Shown here: positions 1 through 6,401 of the stretch, one piece after another | Position numbering within the stretch: the stretch's first letter is position 1 | Layout of the letters: each line of letters opens with the position of its first letter | Assembly (NCBI RefSeq): GCF_001983105.1 | Contig: NZ_MOMC01000019.1 | Location: forward strand, 28,171-34,643 | Length of the DNA stretch: 6,473 bases | Direction of reading: 5' to 3' | DNA from: Pseudofrankia asymbiotica | GTDB taxonomy: Bacteria > Actinomycetota > Actinomycetes > Frankiales > Frankiaceae | Position numbers and translations under genes: made by a program | Notes under the pieces: model-generated | Database searches by the model: none | Seen by the model: the letters and a program-made list of their open reading frames with translations, nothing else | What the model was told of the DNA's origin: nothing

Positions 1-340
1 GCCACCGCGAGCCGCCTCCGTCGAGCGGGCGGGAGGCGTGGCGGCAGGGGGATTTGTGCCGACAGCACATCGGTCACACGAAGCCGTCGTTCCTAGCATT
101 CCGGCCAGAGAGGCGGCCCGCCAGTGGCGTCGGGCCAGCCGCCGCGGCACGGACCCGCGGCCGGCGGCCGTGCCCCGTCACACGCGGGGTAGGGCAGGTA
201 CAGCAGCACTGACCAGGTCCGCACGCGGGTTCTCGACCTCGGCACCGCCGAACCACGCGGGCCCGCCCGCCAGGGCGCGGCCCGACAGAGCCGACCGACC
301 GGTGACGACGAGCACCGGCAGCTTCAGAGGAGTGACGCCG
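1..340. other. Leader/intergenic region upstream of the VOC gene
   Basis: No convincing gene is seen here. The reading frame of the VOC gene stays open leftward to position 38, but the extra peptide is low-complexity Arg/Ala/Pro/Thr sequence with no VOC-fold character, so I treat it as untranslated. A short dyad, TGTGC-cgaca-GCACA, lies at 55-69 and could be a protein-binding site; nothing else supports that. No clear -35/-10 pair was recognised. The promoter of the VOC-SnoaL pair presumably lies in this stretch. Confidence 0.5.
326..332 (+). promoter_or_regulatory. Shine-Dalgarno sequence that fixes the VOC start
   Basis: AGAGGAG ends 8 nt before the GTG at 341, which is ideal spacing. The alternative in-frame GTG at 332 overlaps this motif and would have no ribosome binding site of its own. 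This is the main reason for starting the VOC gene at 341. Confidence 0.7.
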
Positions 341-844
341 GTGACCACCGACACGACGCACACCGCGGCATCCCCGGGGGAGACCGGCGGCTCCGGGATC
401 AGCCAGCCTCGCTGGACGCACATAGCGCTGCCGAGCGGCGACCTCGACAAGTCGATCGAGTTCTACACGACCATGACCCCGCTCGTCGTCGTCGCCACCC
501 GCGAGGACGCCGACGGCCGCAACGCCTGGCTGTCCAACCCGGGCCAGTGGGAGACACCGTTCGTCCTGGTGCTCTCCGCGTTCAACTCGGCCGCCGGCAC
601 CCAGCAGGGCATCATGAAGCCCTTCGCGCACATCGGCATCGAGGTCCCCAACCGGGAGGACATCGACGCGATCGCCGAGAGGGCCCGCGCCAACGGCAGC
701 CTGTGGTGGGAGCCGAGGGAAATGCCCGACCCGATCGGCTACATCTGCGCGGTCCATGACCCGGACGGCAACGTCATCGAGTTCAGCCACAACCAGCGCG
801 TCTTCTCGACCGTCCGCAAGTTGTGGGGCCCGGAGCCTTCGTGA
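341..844 (+). CDS. VOC family protein (glyoxalase/bleomycin resistance/dioxygenase superfamily)
   Basis: This encodes a 167-aa single-module vicinal oxygen chelate protein. Residues 1-22 are a flexible polar tail. The fold then begins with WTHIAL (25-30) and the helix DLDKSIEFYTT (34-44). The second half begins with FAHIGIEV (95-102), continues with the helix DIDAIAERARANG (107-119) and ends with DPDGNVIEFSHN (140-151), a typical VOC C-terminal strand. His27, His97 and Glu147 sit where metal ligands normally lie, so a metal-dependent enzyme is likely. Members of this superfamily include lactoylglutathione lyases, methylmalonyl-CoA epimerases, dioxygenases and antibiotic-binding proteins, and the sequence does not tell me which this is. 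Start GTG 341 is preceded by AGAGGAG. The stop codon overlaps the start of the SnoaL-like gene, so the two are almost surely co-translated and may act on the same or consecutive substrates. Confidence 0.85.
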   Translation: MTTDTTHTAASPGETGGSGISQPRWTHIALPSGDLDKSIEFYTTMTPLVVVATREDADGRNAWLSNPGQWETPFVLVLSAFNSAAGTQQGIMKPFAHIGIEVPNREDIDAIAERARANGSLWWEPREMPDPIGYICAVHDPDGNVIEFSHNQRVFSTVRKLWGPEPS

Positions 845-1347
845 CGACCCAGGCTCCCCGACCCGGCCCGGCCGATCCGGCGAGCGCTGACCCTGGTGTT
901 GGCACCGGCACCGGCACCGATAGGACAGACGGCGCGGGTGACACGGCGGACGGCGCGGCATCGGGAGGCGGCTGGAGTGGGCTGCCGGCGCCGGCAGCCG
1001 CCTACGTCGCCGCGATGAACGCCGGCGACCCGGACGCGATCGCCGCCTGCGTGACCGCCGACTTCCGCAACGAGCACGCCTCGGCGCATGGCGGCGGCTG
1101 CGTGGGAAGGGCGGCCTACCGGGAACGGCTGCCGGGCTTCCTGGCCGCCTTTCCCGGCCTGCGCTACTCCCCTGACCCGGACCAGGCGCCGGTCGCCGCC
1201 GGCGGCCGGGTGGCCATGCCCTACCTGATGACGGCGGCGCTGCCGGCCGGCCCGCTCCGGCTGCGCGGCCTGTGGCTGCTGACGCTGCGGGACGGGCGGG
1301 TGGCGGCCCGGCTCGACTACTGGGACAGCGGGGCCGTCCCCCAGTAG
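841..1347 (+). CDS. SnoaL-like / NTF2-fold protein (ester cyclase-like)
   Basis: This encodes a 168-aa cytoplasmic protein. Residues 1-45 are a low-complexity Gly/Ala/Thr/Asp/Pro linker, including a Gly-Thr run encoded by GGCACC repeats at 901-918. Residues 50-163 form one SnoaL/NTF2-like cone domain: helix AAYVAAMNAGDPDAIAACV (53-71), ADF (73-75), GRAAYRERLPGFLAAFPGLRY (89-109), then strands ending in LRLRGLWLLTLRDGRVAARLDYWD (139-162). The pattern of an acidic residue before Phe followed by AFPGLRY is typical of SnoaL-like ester cyclases and small hydrolases or isomerases; the substrate is unknown. GTG 841 is chosen because it overlaps the upstream TGA as GTGA and has GGAG at 832-835, 5 nt away. 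The in-frame ATG at 823 would lie inside the VOC gene. The overlap implies translational coupling. The unusually long disordered N-terminus is the odd feature. Confidence 0.8.
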   Translation: MTTQAPRPGPADPASADPGVGTGTGTDRTDGAGDTADGAASGGGWSGLPAPAAAYVAAMNAGDPDAIAACVTADFRNEHASAHGGGCVGRAAYRERLPGFLAAFPGLRYSPDPDQAPVAAGGRVAMPYLMTAALPAGPLRLRGLWLLTLRDGRVAARLDYWDSGAVPQ

Positions 1348-1418
1348 TGGGCACACGAGCGGTGAGACGCGCGCCGCGGGAGCAGGACGCTGGGTGACGC
1401 ACCTGGTCAGGCGGCCGA

Positions 1419-1481
1419 TGTGAGAATGCCGTCCCGACGGCGGGATGGCGTCGGCACCTGAGTTCGCGTGCGATTCTCACA
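1419..1481. repeat. Spaced 9-bp inverted repeat between the SnoaL and PucR genes
   Basis: TGTGAGAAT at 1419-1427 is matched by its exact reverse complement ATTCTCACA at 1473-1481, with 45 bp between them. A strong hairpin (1428-1449) starts right after the left arm. The arms are AT-richer than the surroundings. They lie about 140-200 bp upstream of the PucR start, so they may be operator half-sites for DNA looping or a long RNA stem. Function is inference. Confidence 0.45.
1428..1449 (+). terminator. Strong GC hairpin, possible terminator of the VOC-SnoaL operon
   Basis: GCCGTCCCG (1428-1436) pairs with CGGGATGGC (1441-1449) around an ACGG loop, giving nine base pairs including one G-U. It lies 80 bp after the SnoaL stop. 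No U-tract follows, so it would be a U-less actinobacterial-type terminator or a structured leader for the PucR gene. A competing inverted repeat, CCGTC-CC-GACGG (1429-1440), shares its left arm and would be mutually exclusive with it. Confidence 0.4.
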
Positions 1482-1542
1482 GAGGTGCCCGAACCGGGAT
1501 ATCCGGCCGCGCAAGGACGCCGGGGCGCCGAGGTGGCAAGGG

Positions 1543-1578
1543 CGACATCGAGGTCGCCGGCCGTCGACATCGAGGTCG
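1543..1578. repeat. 14-bp direct repeat upstream of the PucR gene
   Basis: CGACATCGAGGTCG occurs exactly at 1543-1556 and again at 1565-1578. The 22-bp offset is about two helical turns, so both copies face the same side of the DNA. Within each copy, CGA-CATCGAG-GTCG is partly dyad-like (CGAC...GTCG). They lie 44-79 bp before the proposed PucR start and could be tandem operator sites, perhaps for autoregulation. No binding protein is assigned. Confidence 0.45.
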
Positions 1579-1605
1579 GCATCGATCTTCCGCCATGCTG
1601 CCCTC

Positions 1606-1612
1606 GAGAGGA
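1606..1612 (+). promoter_or_regulatory. Shine-Dalgarno sequence supporting the PucR start
   Basis: GAGAGGA ends 9 nt before GTG 1622. The later in-frame GTG codons at 1667, 1688 and 1697 lack comparable upstream purine tracts, so this site favours 1622. Confidence 0.5.
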
Positions 1613-1621
1613 TCTGACGTC

Positions 1622-2998
1622 GTGGCGAACCTCGAGCTCCTCGCCCTTCCTCGGCCCGGGCGGCAGGTGATCGCCAGCCCACCTAACGTGATCTCTGTGC
1701 CTCCTCAGTCGCCCGGCCCGGGCCGGGACACGCCGCCGCCGCGACCACCCGCGCCGCGGCGCGACCCGGCGGAACTCGCCAGGGAACTGACCGAGCTCGC
1801 CCTGTCCGGCAACGGCTGGCGTCCGATGATCCGCACGATCGCGTCCGCCACCGGCCGGTCGGTTCGCCTGCTCGACGTGCACGGCGGCGTGCTCGCCGCC
1901 AGCGGACCGGCCGGCGCCGAGGCCGCCGGCCTCGCCCCCGACGAGACACCCGCGGTCAGCGGTGTCGTCGGCGGCGTCCCGGCGCTGCTGGCCCGCCCCG
2001 GGTTCACCGAGGTGACCTGCGAGGACGGCTGGCGCGGCCGGGGAGCGACGGTGCGCGCCGGTTCCCGCTACGTCGGCCTGGCGCTGGTCGCCATCGACCC
2101 CGGCGAGACCGACCTGGGCTGGCTGGACGCGCGGGTGAGCGCCGCGCTCACCGCGCTCGCGATCGTCGCGGTCCGCCAGGACGCCGAGGCGGCGGCCCGC
2201 GCCGAGAGCGCGAGCCGGCTGATGAGCGAGCTGCGCTTCGGCTCGCCGCGCGGCCACGACGAACTGTTGCGCTCCGCGGCCCGGTTCGGCCTGGACCTGA
2301 CCGTGCCGCACGCCGCCGCGCTGTTCTACTACGACGGCCGCCACGGCCGGACGTGGACCACCGGCCTGACCTGGATCGAGAACGGGGCCGCGCAGGACGG
2401 CGAGCTGGGCTGGACGGTCCTCACGGGCGACGTCGAACGCGAGCTGGCCCGGATCCGCGACCGGCTGCAGGGCATGGTCGGGCCGGACCGCCCGGTGCTC
2501 GCCGCCGCGGGCCCGGTCGTCACCGACAATGGTCACGACCTCGCCGAGACCGCGGCCTCGTTCGCCGAGGCGGAGGCGGTGCTCGCCCTGCTGCGCCACC
2601 GCGGCGACGCGACCACCCTGGTGCACTCGCAGCTCGGCCTGGTCGGGCTGCTGCTCGCCGTGCCCCGCGGCCGGCTGGAGGCGTTCGCCCGCGCCGAGCT
2701 CGGCCCGCTGCTGGAACGCCCCGACCTGCTGGAGACCCTGGCCGCCTGGCTCGATACGAACGGCAGCCGGGCCGCCGTCGCCGAGCGCATCCACGTCCAC
2801 CGCAACTCCGTCGGCTACCGGATGAACCGGGTCCGCGACCTGCTCGGCCTCCAGGAGGACGAGCCGGCCAGGATGTGGCGCCTGCACGCCGCCGTCGTCG
2901 CCCGCGAGGTCCTCCAGGCGCTCTCGGCGGCCCCGCCCCAGCGGGACAGCCGCCGCGCTGGCGGAGGGGCGCGTCCCGCCATTCCAGGAGTTGACTGA
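1622..2998 (+). CDS. PucR/CdaR family transcriptional regulator
   Basis: This encodes a 458-aa regulator. Residues 1-48 are a Pro-rich, probably disordered tail. Residues 49-190 look like a GAF-like sensory region (MIRTIASATGRSVRLLDVHG at 69-88, VGLALVAIDPGETDLGWLDA at 151-170), followed by an Ala/Glu-rich helix (184-206) that may act as a coiled linker. Residues 215-335 match the CdaR GGDEF-like middle region, including FAEAEAVLALLR (314-325). Residues 368-432 are the PucR C-terminal helix-turn-helix: LLETLAAWLDTNGSRAAVAE, then HVHRNSVGYRMNRVRDLLG, the family's hallmark. PucR proteins usually activate catabolic genes in response to a metabolite; the ligand here is unknown. The gene converges on the SDR gene 94 bp away and follows the VOC-SnoaL pair, so any of these could be a target. 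The start is uncertain: GTG 1622 has the best ribosome binding site, while homology only clearly begins near residue 48. Direct repeats lie just upstream. Confidence 0.85.
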   Translation: MANLELLALPRPGRQVIASPPNVISVPPQSPGPGRDTPPPRPPAPRRDPAELARELTELALSGNGWRPMIRTIASATGRSVRLLDVHGGVLAASGPAGAEAAGLAPDETPAVSGVVGGVPALLARPGFTEVTCEDGWRGRGATVRAGSRYVGLALVAIDPGETDLGWLDARVSAALTALAIVAVRQDAEAAARAESASRLMSELRFGSPRGHDELLRSAARFGLDLTVPHAAALFYYDGRHGRTWTTGLTWIENGAAQDGELGWTVLTGDVERELARIRDRLQGMVGPDRPVLAAAGPVVTDNGHDLAETAASFAEAEAVLALLRHRGDATTLVHSQLGLVGLLLAVPRGRLEAFARAELGPLLERPDLLETLAAWLDTNGSRAAVAERIHVHRNSVGYRMNRVRDLLGLQEDEPARMWRLHAAVVAREVLQALSAAPPQRDSRRAGGGARPAIPGVD

Positions 2999-3091
2999 CC
3001 GGCTGGCCCACCGGTGGACCGGCCCACCGATCGGCTGGTCGGCTGGTCGGCTGGTCAGCCAGCGGATCGGCGGTGTCGCGGGCGGGCGGCG
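2999..3091. repeat. Repeat-rich convergent intergenic gap
   Basis: This gap lies between the convergent PucR and SDR genes. It holds the direct repeat GGCCCACCG (3005-3013 and 3021-3029), the 10-bp palindrome CCACCGGTGG (3008-3017) and three tandem copies of TCGGCTGG (3031-3054). The last copy joins a dyad, GCTGG-tcag-CCAGC (3050-3063), which extends by two more pairs after one mismatch. The dyad is symmetric enough to serve as a bidirectional terminator for both genes, although no U-tract is present. The tandem copies suggest replication slippage. Confidence 0.4.
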
Positions 3092-3907
3092 TCAGCCGTT
3101 CTTGCGCGCGGCGACGTGGAAGCCGGGCAGCTCGCCGCCGCCGTGGACCTCGAGGTCGGCGCCGGTGACATACCCGGCGAGTGGGGAGGCCAGGTAGAGG
3201 CAGGCCGCGGCGACGTCCGCGGGCGCGGCGGCGCGGCCCATGGGCACGACCGCGTCGATCGCGGCGGTCGCCTCGCCGTAGAAGCCGCCGGCGTCGACGG
3301 CGGTGTTCGCGAGCCCGACCGTGACGTGGTTGACCCGCACCTTGGGCGCCCACTCCAGCGCGAGCGACGCGGACAGCGCGACCAGGCCGGCCTTGGCCGC
3401 CGCGTAGGCGGACGAGCCGGGCGCCGGGCGGCGCCCGGACACGCTGCCGATGTTGACGATCGCCCCGCCACCGTCCTGGGCCTGCATGACGGCGTTCGCG
3501 GGCTGGCTGACGTAGAAGGCGGCGTGCAGGTTGAGGGCGACGACCCGCTCGAAGAACCGCGGCGACACGGTGGCCGCCTCGGCGGCCGGCGCACCCCCGG
3601 CGTTGTTGACCAGGACGTCGAGCCGTCCGTGCCGCTCGACGGCGGCGTCGACCACGGCCCTGGCCTGCGCGGCGTCGCGCACGTCGGCGGCGACGAAGCT
3701 GGCCACGCGCCCCTCGACCGCCGGTAGCGCCCGCGGTTCCTGGCGCCCGCACACGACGACCTCGGATCCGGCCGCGAGAAACGCGAGCGCGATGGACCGG
3801 CCGATCCCCCGGGTCCCCCCGGTGACGACCACTGTCCTGCCCTCGAAACTCGGCCCATGCGCGGCCACGGCTACCGCCGCCGCGACGTCATTCTCGACTC
3901 CCACCAT
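3092..3907 (-). CDS. Short-chain dehydrogenase/reductase (classical SDR)
   Basis: This encodes a 271-aa NAD(P)-dependent oxidoreductase with a Rossmann fold. After a 20-residue tail, the cofactor motif TGGTRGIG spans 29-36, the structural NNAG is at 101-104, and the catalytic tetrad is Asn126, Ser155, Tyr168 and Lys172 (YAAAK). Basic residues at Arg33 and Arg55 suggest but do not prove NADP preference. The usual PG after the active site is replaced by Val197-Gly198. The C-terminus YVTGADLEVHGGGELPGF is a typical SDR end for the tetramer interface. The substrate is not known; a hydroxyacyl-CoA or ketone of steroid/alicyclic breakdown is suggested by the thiolase upstream, and similar SDRs occur in the mycobacterial C/D-ring gene region. 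ATG 3907 is chosen because GAGGTGG (3919-3913) precedes it at good spacing; an open frame reaches 3994 but lacks a ribosome site. A 275-bp gap with a large palindrome suggests separate transcription from the thiolase. Confidence 0.85.
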   Translation of the reverse strand: MVGVENDVAAAVAVAAHGPSFEGRTVVVTGGTRGIGRSIALAFLAAGSEVVVCGRQEPRALPAVEGRVASFVAADVRDAAQARAVVDAAVERHGRLDVLVNNAGGAPAAEAATVSPRFFERVVALNLHAAFYVSQPANAVMQAQDGGGAIVNIGSVSGRRPAPGSSAYAAAKAGLVALSASLALEWAPKVRVNHVTVGLANTAVDAGGFYGEATAAIDAVVPMGRAAAPADVAAACLYLASPLAGYVTGADLEVHGGGELPGFHVAARKNG

Positions 3908-4182
3908 CCCGACCACCTCGCCCCTCAAGATCCTCACGATGCGTGACCATTCGTAAGCGGCTGAGCGGCCCATAGACGAACGAACGCAGGCCACCGGAAT
4001 AGCTGCCCCGCCCCCAAGCCCGCCCGCACGGCGCCTCTCCCACGACAGCCCTCAGCGATCACCAATCTGTGTCATTTGAGCGTGCCGATCGGCACGCTCA
4101 AATGACACAGATCCAAACCGGGTCGCGTAAGTGTGTCGGATGGGCGTGTCTATAGAGGGGGTGAGCCACCACAGTTCGCCCG
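3908..4182. other. Intergenic region between SDR and thiolase genes
   Basis: No gene is seen. Its main content is the perfect 48-bp palindrome at 4065-4112. It also holds an 8-bp palindrome TCTATAGA (4149-4156) and a degenerate 18-nt relative of the palindrome arm at 4133-4150 (13 of 18 identical). The SDR promoter should lie between 3920 and 4064 on the minus strand, but I found no convincing -35/-10 pair. A CAAG half-site at 3926-3929 does not form a full KstR2-like box. Confidence 0.5.
4065..4112. repeat. Perfect 48-bp palindrome
   Basis: Positions 4065-4088 are the exact reverse complement of 4089-4112: 24 of 24 positions match and the symmetry breaks at 4064/4113. The left arm begins ATCTGTGTCATTTGAG and the centre is GCCGATCGGC. 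Arm GC is 12 of 24, well below its surroundings. As RNA, either strand folds into a 22-bp hairpin with a GAUC loop. It starts 70 bp beyond the thiolase stop, so it could terminate that transcript, although no U-tract follows on either side. Other possibilities are a dispersed palindromic repeat or small non-autonomous mobile element, or a protein-binding site. I cannot tell copy number from this window. Confidence 0.9.
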
Positions 4183-5331
<1,149 letters not shown>

Positions 5332-5339
5332 GGCCACAG

Positions 5340-5345
5340 ACGCTA
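5340..5345 (-). promoter_or_regulatory. Candidate -10 box of the thiolase gene
   Basis: On the minus strand TAGCGT (5345 to 5340) fits TANNNT and ends 8 nt before GTG 5331. That spacing is typical of leaderless actinobacterial promoters and agrees with the missing Shine-Dalgarno. It abuts the KstR2-like box, so a bound repressor would block RNA polymerase. No good -35 hexamer is seen. Confidence 0.35.
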
Positions 5346-5358
5346 CCAAGCGCTTGCT
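5345..5358. promoter_or_regulatory. KstR2-like operator upstream of the thiolase gene
   Basis: ACCAAGCGCTTGCT at 5345-5358 matches every fixed position of AnCAAGnnCTTGnT, the 14-bp consensus reported for KstR2, the TetR-family repressor of the mycobacterial C/D-ring (HIP-CoA) regulon. Its core CAAGCGCTTG is a perfect 10-bp palindrome. It lies 14-27 bp before GTG 5331, inside the 48-bp gap after the LysR gene, an ideal position for repression. I noticed no other full match in the window. No kstR2 gene is present here, so the repressor would be encoded elsewhere and be relieved by a CoA thioester. Functional binding is inferred. Confidence 0.65.
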
Positions 5359-5379
5359 CGGGAGACCAGCGATTCGTGG

Positions 5380-6318
5380 CTACGCCGCGGCCGGAGCGCG
5401 CAGGTCGGTGGCGGCGGCGCGCAGGCAGTCGGCCAGCGCGCGGGCGGCCGGCGTGGGCTGGCGGCCGGCGGGCTCGGTCACGCCGACCGACGAGCCGAGC
5501 GAGGGCAGCGCCACGGGCAGGTGACACAGCCCCGGTTCGTCGCGGATGACGAGCTCGGGCAGGGCCGCGACCGAGTCGGTGTGCAGCAGCAGGTGGCGGG
5601 TGGTCAGGATCGACATGCACTCGACCCGGTCGGCCGGCAGCGGCAGGGCCTCACGCAGGAACGCCGCCTCCAGCTCGCGGCGCAGCGCCGTCTCGGCCAC
5701 GGGCACCACCCACGGGTAGTGGATCACCTCCGCGAGCCGGGCGGCTCCCGCGACGGCCGCCGGGTGCCCCGCGCGGGTGACCAGGCGGATCGGCTCGCGG
5801 TAGAGCGTCTCCTGGCGCAGCCGCTCCGCGTCGTCGAGCACGGTGAGCCGGCCGACGACGAGGTCGAGCGTGCCGGCGAGCAGCTCGGCGGTGAGCGCCT
5901 CGGGGTTGGCCTCCCGCACGATCACGGTGACCTTCGGCCGCCCGCTCTTGAGCCGCGCGATCGCGAGTGGCAGCAGCAGGTTCGAGCCGGCGAGGTAGGT
6001 GCCGACGGCGACCGTGCCGGTGTCAGCCCCGGCCAGCTCCGCGAGGTGGTCCGACGCCGACCGCAGCTGGGCGAGCACGGCCCTGGCGTGGTCGACGAAC
6101 GCGTCCCCGAAGGGGGTGGGCGCGAGCCCGCGCGGGCCGCGGTCGTAGAGGCGCACACCCAGGATCGACTCGACCTCGTGCAGCGCCCGGGTGACGACCG
6201 GCTGCGTCACGTGCAGCCGCTCGGCGGCCCGCACGACGCTGCCGGCCGAGGCGATCGCGTCGACCAGGACGAGATGCCGGATCTTGAGCCGCCCGTCCAG
6301 GAGCTGAGGCCGTTCCAT
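5380..6318 (-). CDS. LysR-type transcriptional regulator
   Basis: This encodes a 312-aa LysR-family protein of usual length. The N-terminal winged helix-turn-helix spans about residues 11-70: LKIRHLVLVDAIASAGSVVR, then AAERLHVTQPVVTRALHEVE and LGVRLYDRGPRGLAPTPFG. The effector-binding domain covers about 95-300, beginning GTVAVGTYLAGSNLLLPLAI. The LKIRHL opening and the RGPRGL-TPFG wing resemble the PcaQ/GbpR subgroup, often regulators of aromatic or sugar-acid catabolism; the inducer is unknown. ATG 6318 is the first start after an in-frame TAG at 6330-6328. No Shine-Dalgarno precedes it, and a TANNNT box ends 6 nt upstream, so the mRNA may be leaderless. A 24-bp dyad overlaps this promoter, suggesting autoregulation. 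It may control the same-strand thiolase 48 bp downstream, or a divergent gene starting near the right window edge. Confidence 0.88.
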   Translation of the reverse strand: MERPQLLDGRLKIRHLVLVDAIASAGSVVRAAERLHVTQPVVTRALHEVESILGVRLYDRGPRGLAPTPFGDAFVDHARAVLAQLRSASDHLAELAGADTGTVAVGTYLAGSNLLLPLAIARLKSGRPKVTVIVREANPEALTAELLAGTLDLVVGRLTVLDDAERLRQETLYREPIRLVTRAGHPAAVAGAARLAEVIHYPWVVPVAETALRRELEAAFLREALPLPADRVECMSILTTRHLLLHTDSVAALPELVIRDEPGLCHLPVALPSLGSSVGVTEPAGRQPTPAARALADCLRAAATDLRAPAAA

Positions 6319-6324
6319 CCCGCG

Positions 6325-6330
6325 AAGCTA
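6325..6330 (-). promoter_or_regulatory. Candidate -10 box of the LysR gene
   Basis: TAGCTT (6330 to 6325 on the minus strand) fits TANNNT and ends 6 nt before ATG 6318. It falls inside the left arm of the dyad at 6326-6349. With no Shine-Dalgarno present, this fits a leaderless promoter. No clear -35 is recognised. Confidence 0.3.
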
Positions 6331-6349
6331 TACCCATCCAGGCATAGCT
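6326..6349. promoter_or_regulatory. Dyad upstream of the LysR gene, probable LysR box
   Basis: AGCTAT at 6326-6331 and ATAGCT at 6344-6349 are exact reverse complements 12 bp apart. Inside, CC (6333-6334) and GG (6341-6342) also pair, giving the pattern AGCTATaCC-N6-GGcATAGCT. Its ATA-CC...GG-AT character recalls sites bound by PcaQ-type LysR proteins. It lies 8-31 bp before the LysR start, where autoregulatory sites usually sit, in the gap to a possible divergent gene. Confidence 0.5.
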
Positions 6350-6401
6350 CCCCACTCCCTCGGTATTTGCGGAACATATCTGGGGGCCAGACACTGAACC
6401 C

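Noticed and set aside
38..340. N-terminal extension of the VOC gene
   Set aside because: It is low-complexity with no homology-like segments, and a good Shine-Dalgarno supports GTG 341.
178..450. Minus-strand 90-codon frame ending with a somewhat protein-like stretch
   Set aside because: It overlaps the VOC gene start, has no recognisable domain, and third-base bias fades toward its end. A decayed gene fragment is possible but unsupported.
1340..1351. CCCA-gtag-TGGG dyad around the SnoaL stop codon
   Set aside because: A four-pair stem is too weak to call a terminator in DNA of this composition.
1445..1621. N-terminal extension of the PucR gene
   Set aside because: The Arg/Gly-rich translation looks noncoding, and the stretch contains direct repeats and a dyad arm that fit regulatory DNA.
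74..2887. Very long minus-strand open frame opposite the VOC, SnoaL and PucR genes
   Set aside because: It is a GC-rich shadow: its translation is Arg/Gly/Ala-rich without domains, while the plus strand holds three recognisable families.
2520..3752. Large minus-strand frame overlapping the SDR and PucR genes
   Set aside because: It is an Arg-rich shadow in another frame; the SDR frame carries all catalytic motifs.
3922..3935. CAAG half-site as a KstR2-like box for the SDR gene
   Set aside because: The other half reads CCTC instead of CTTG and the outer bases also differ, so it does not meet the consensus.
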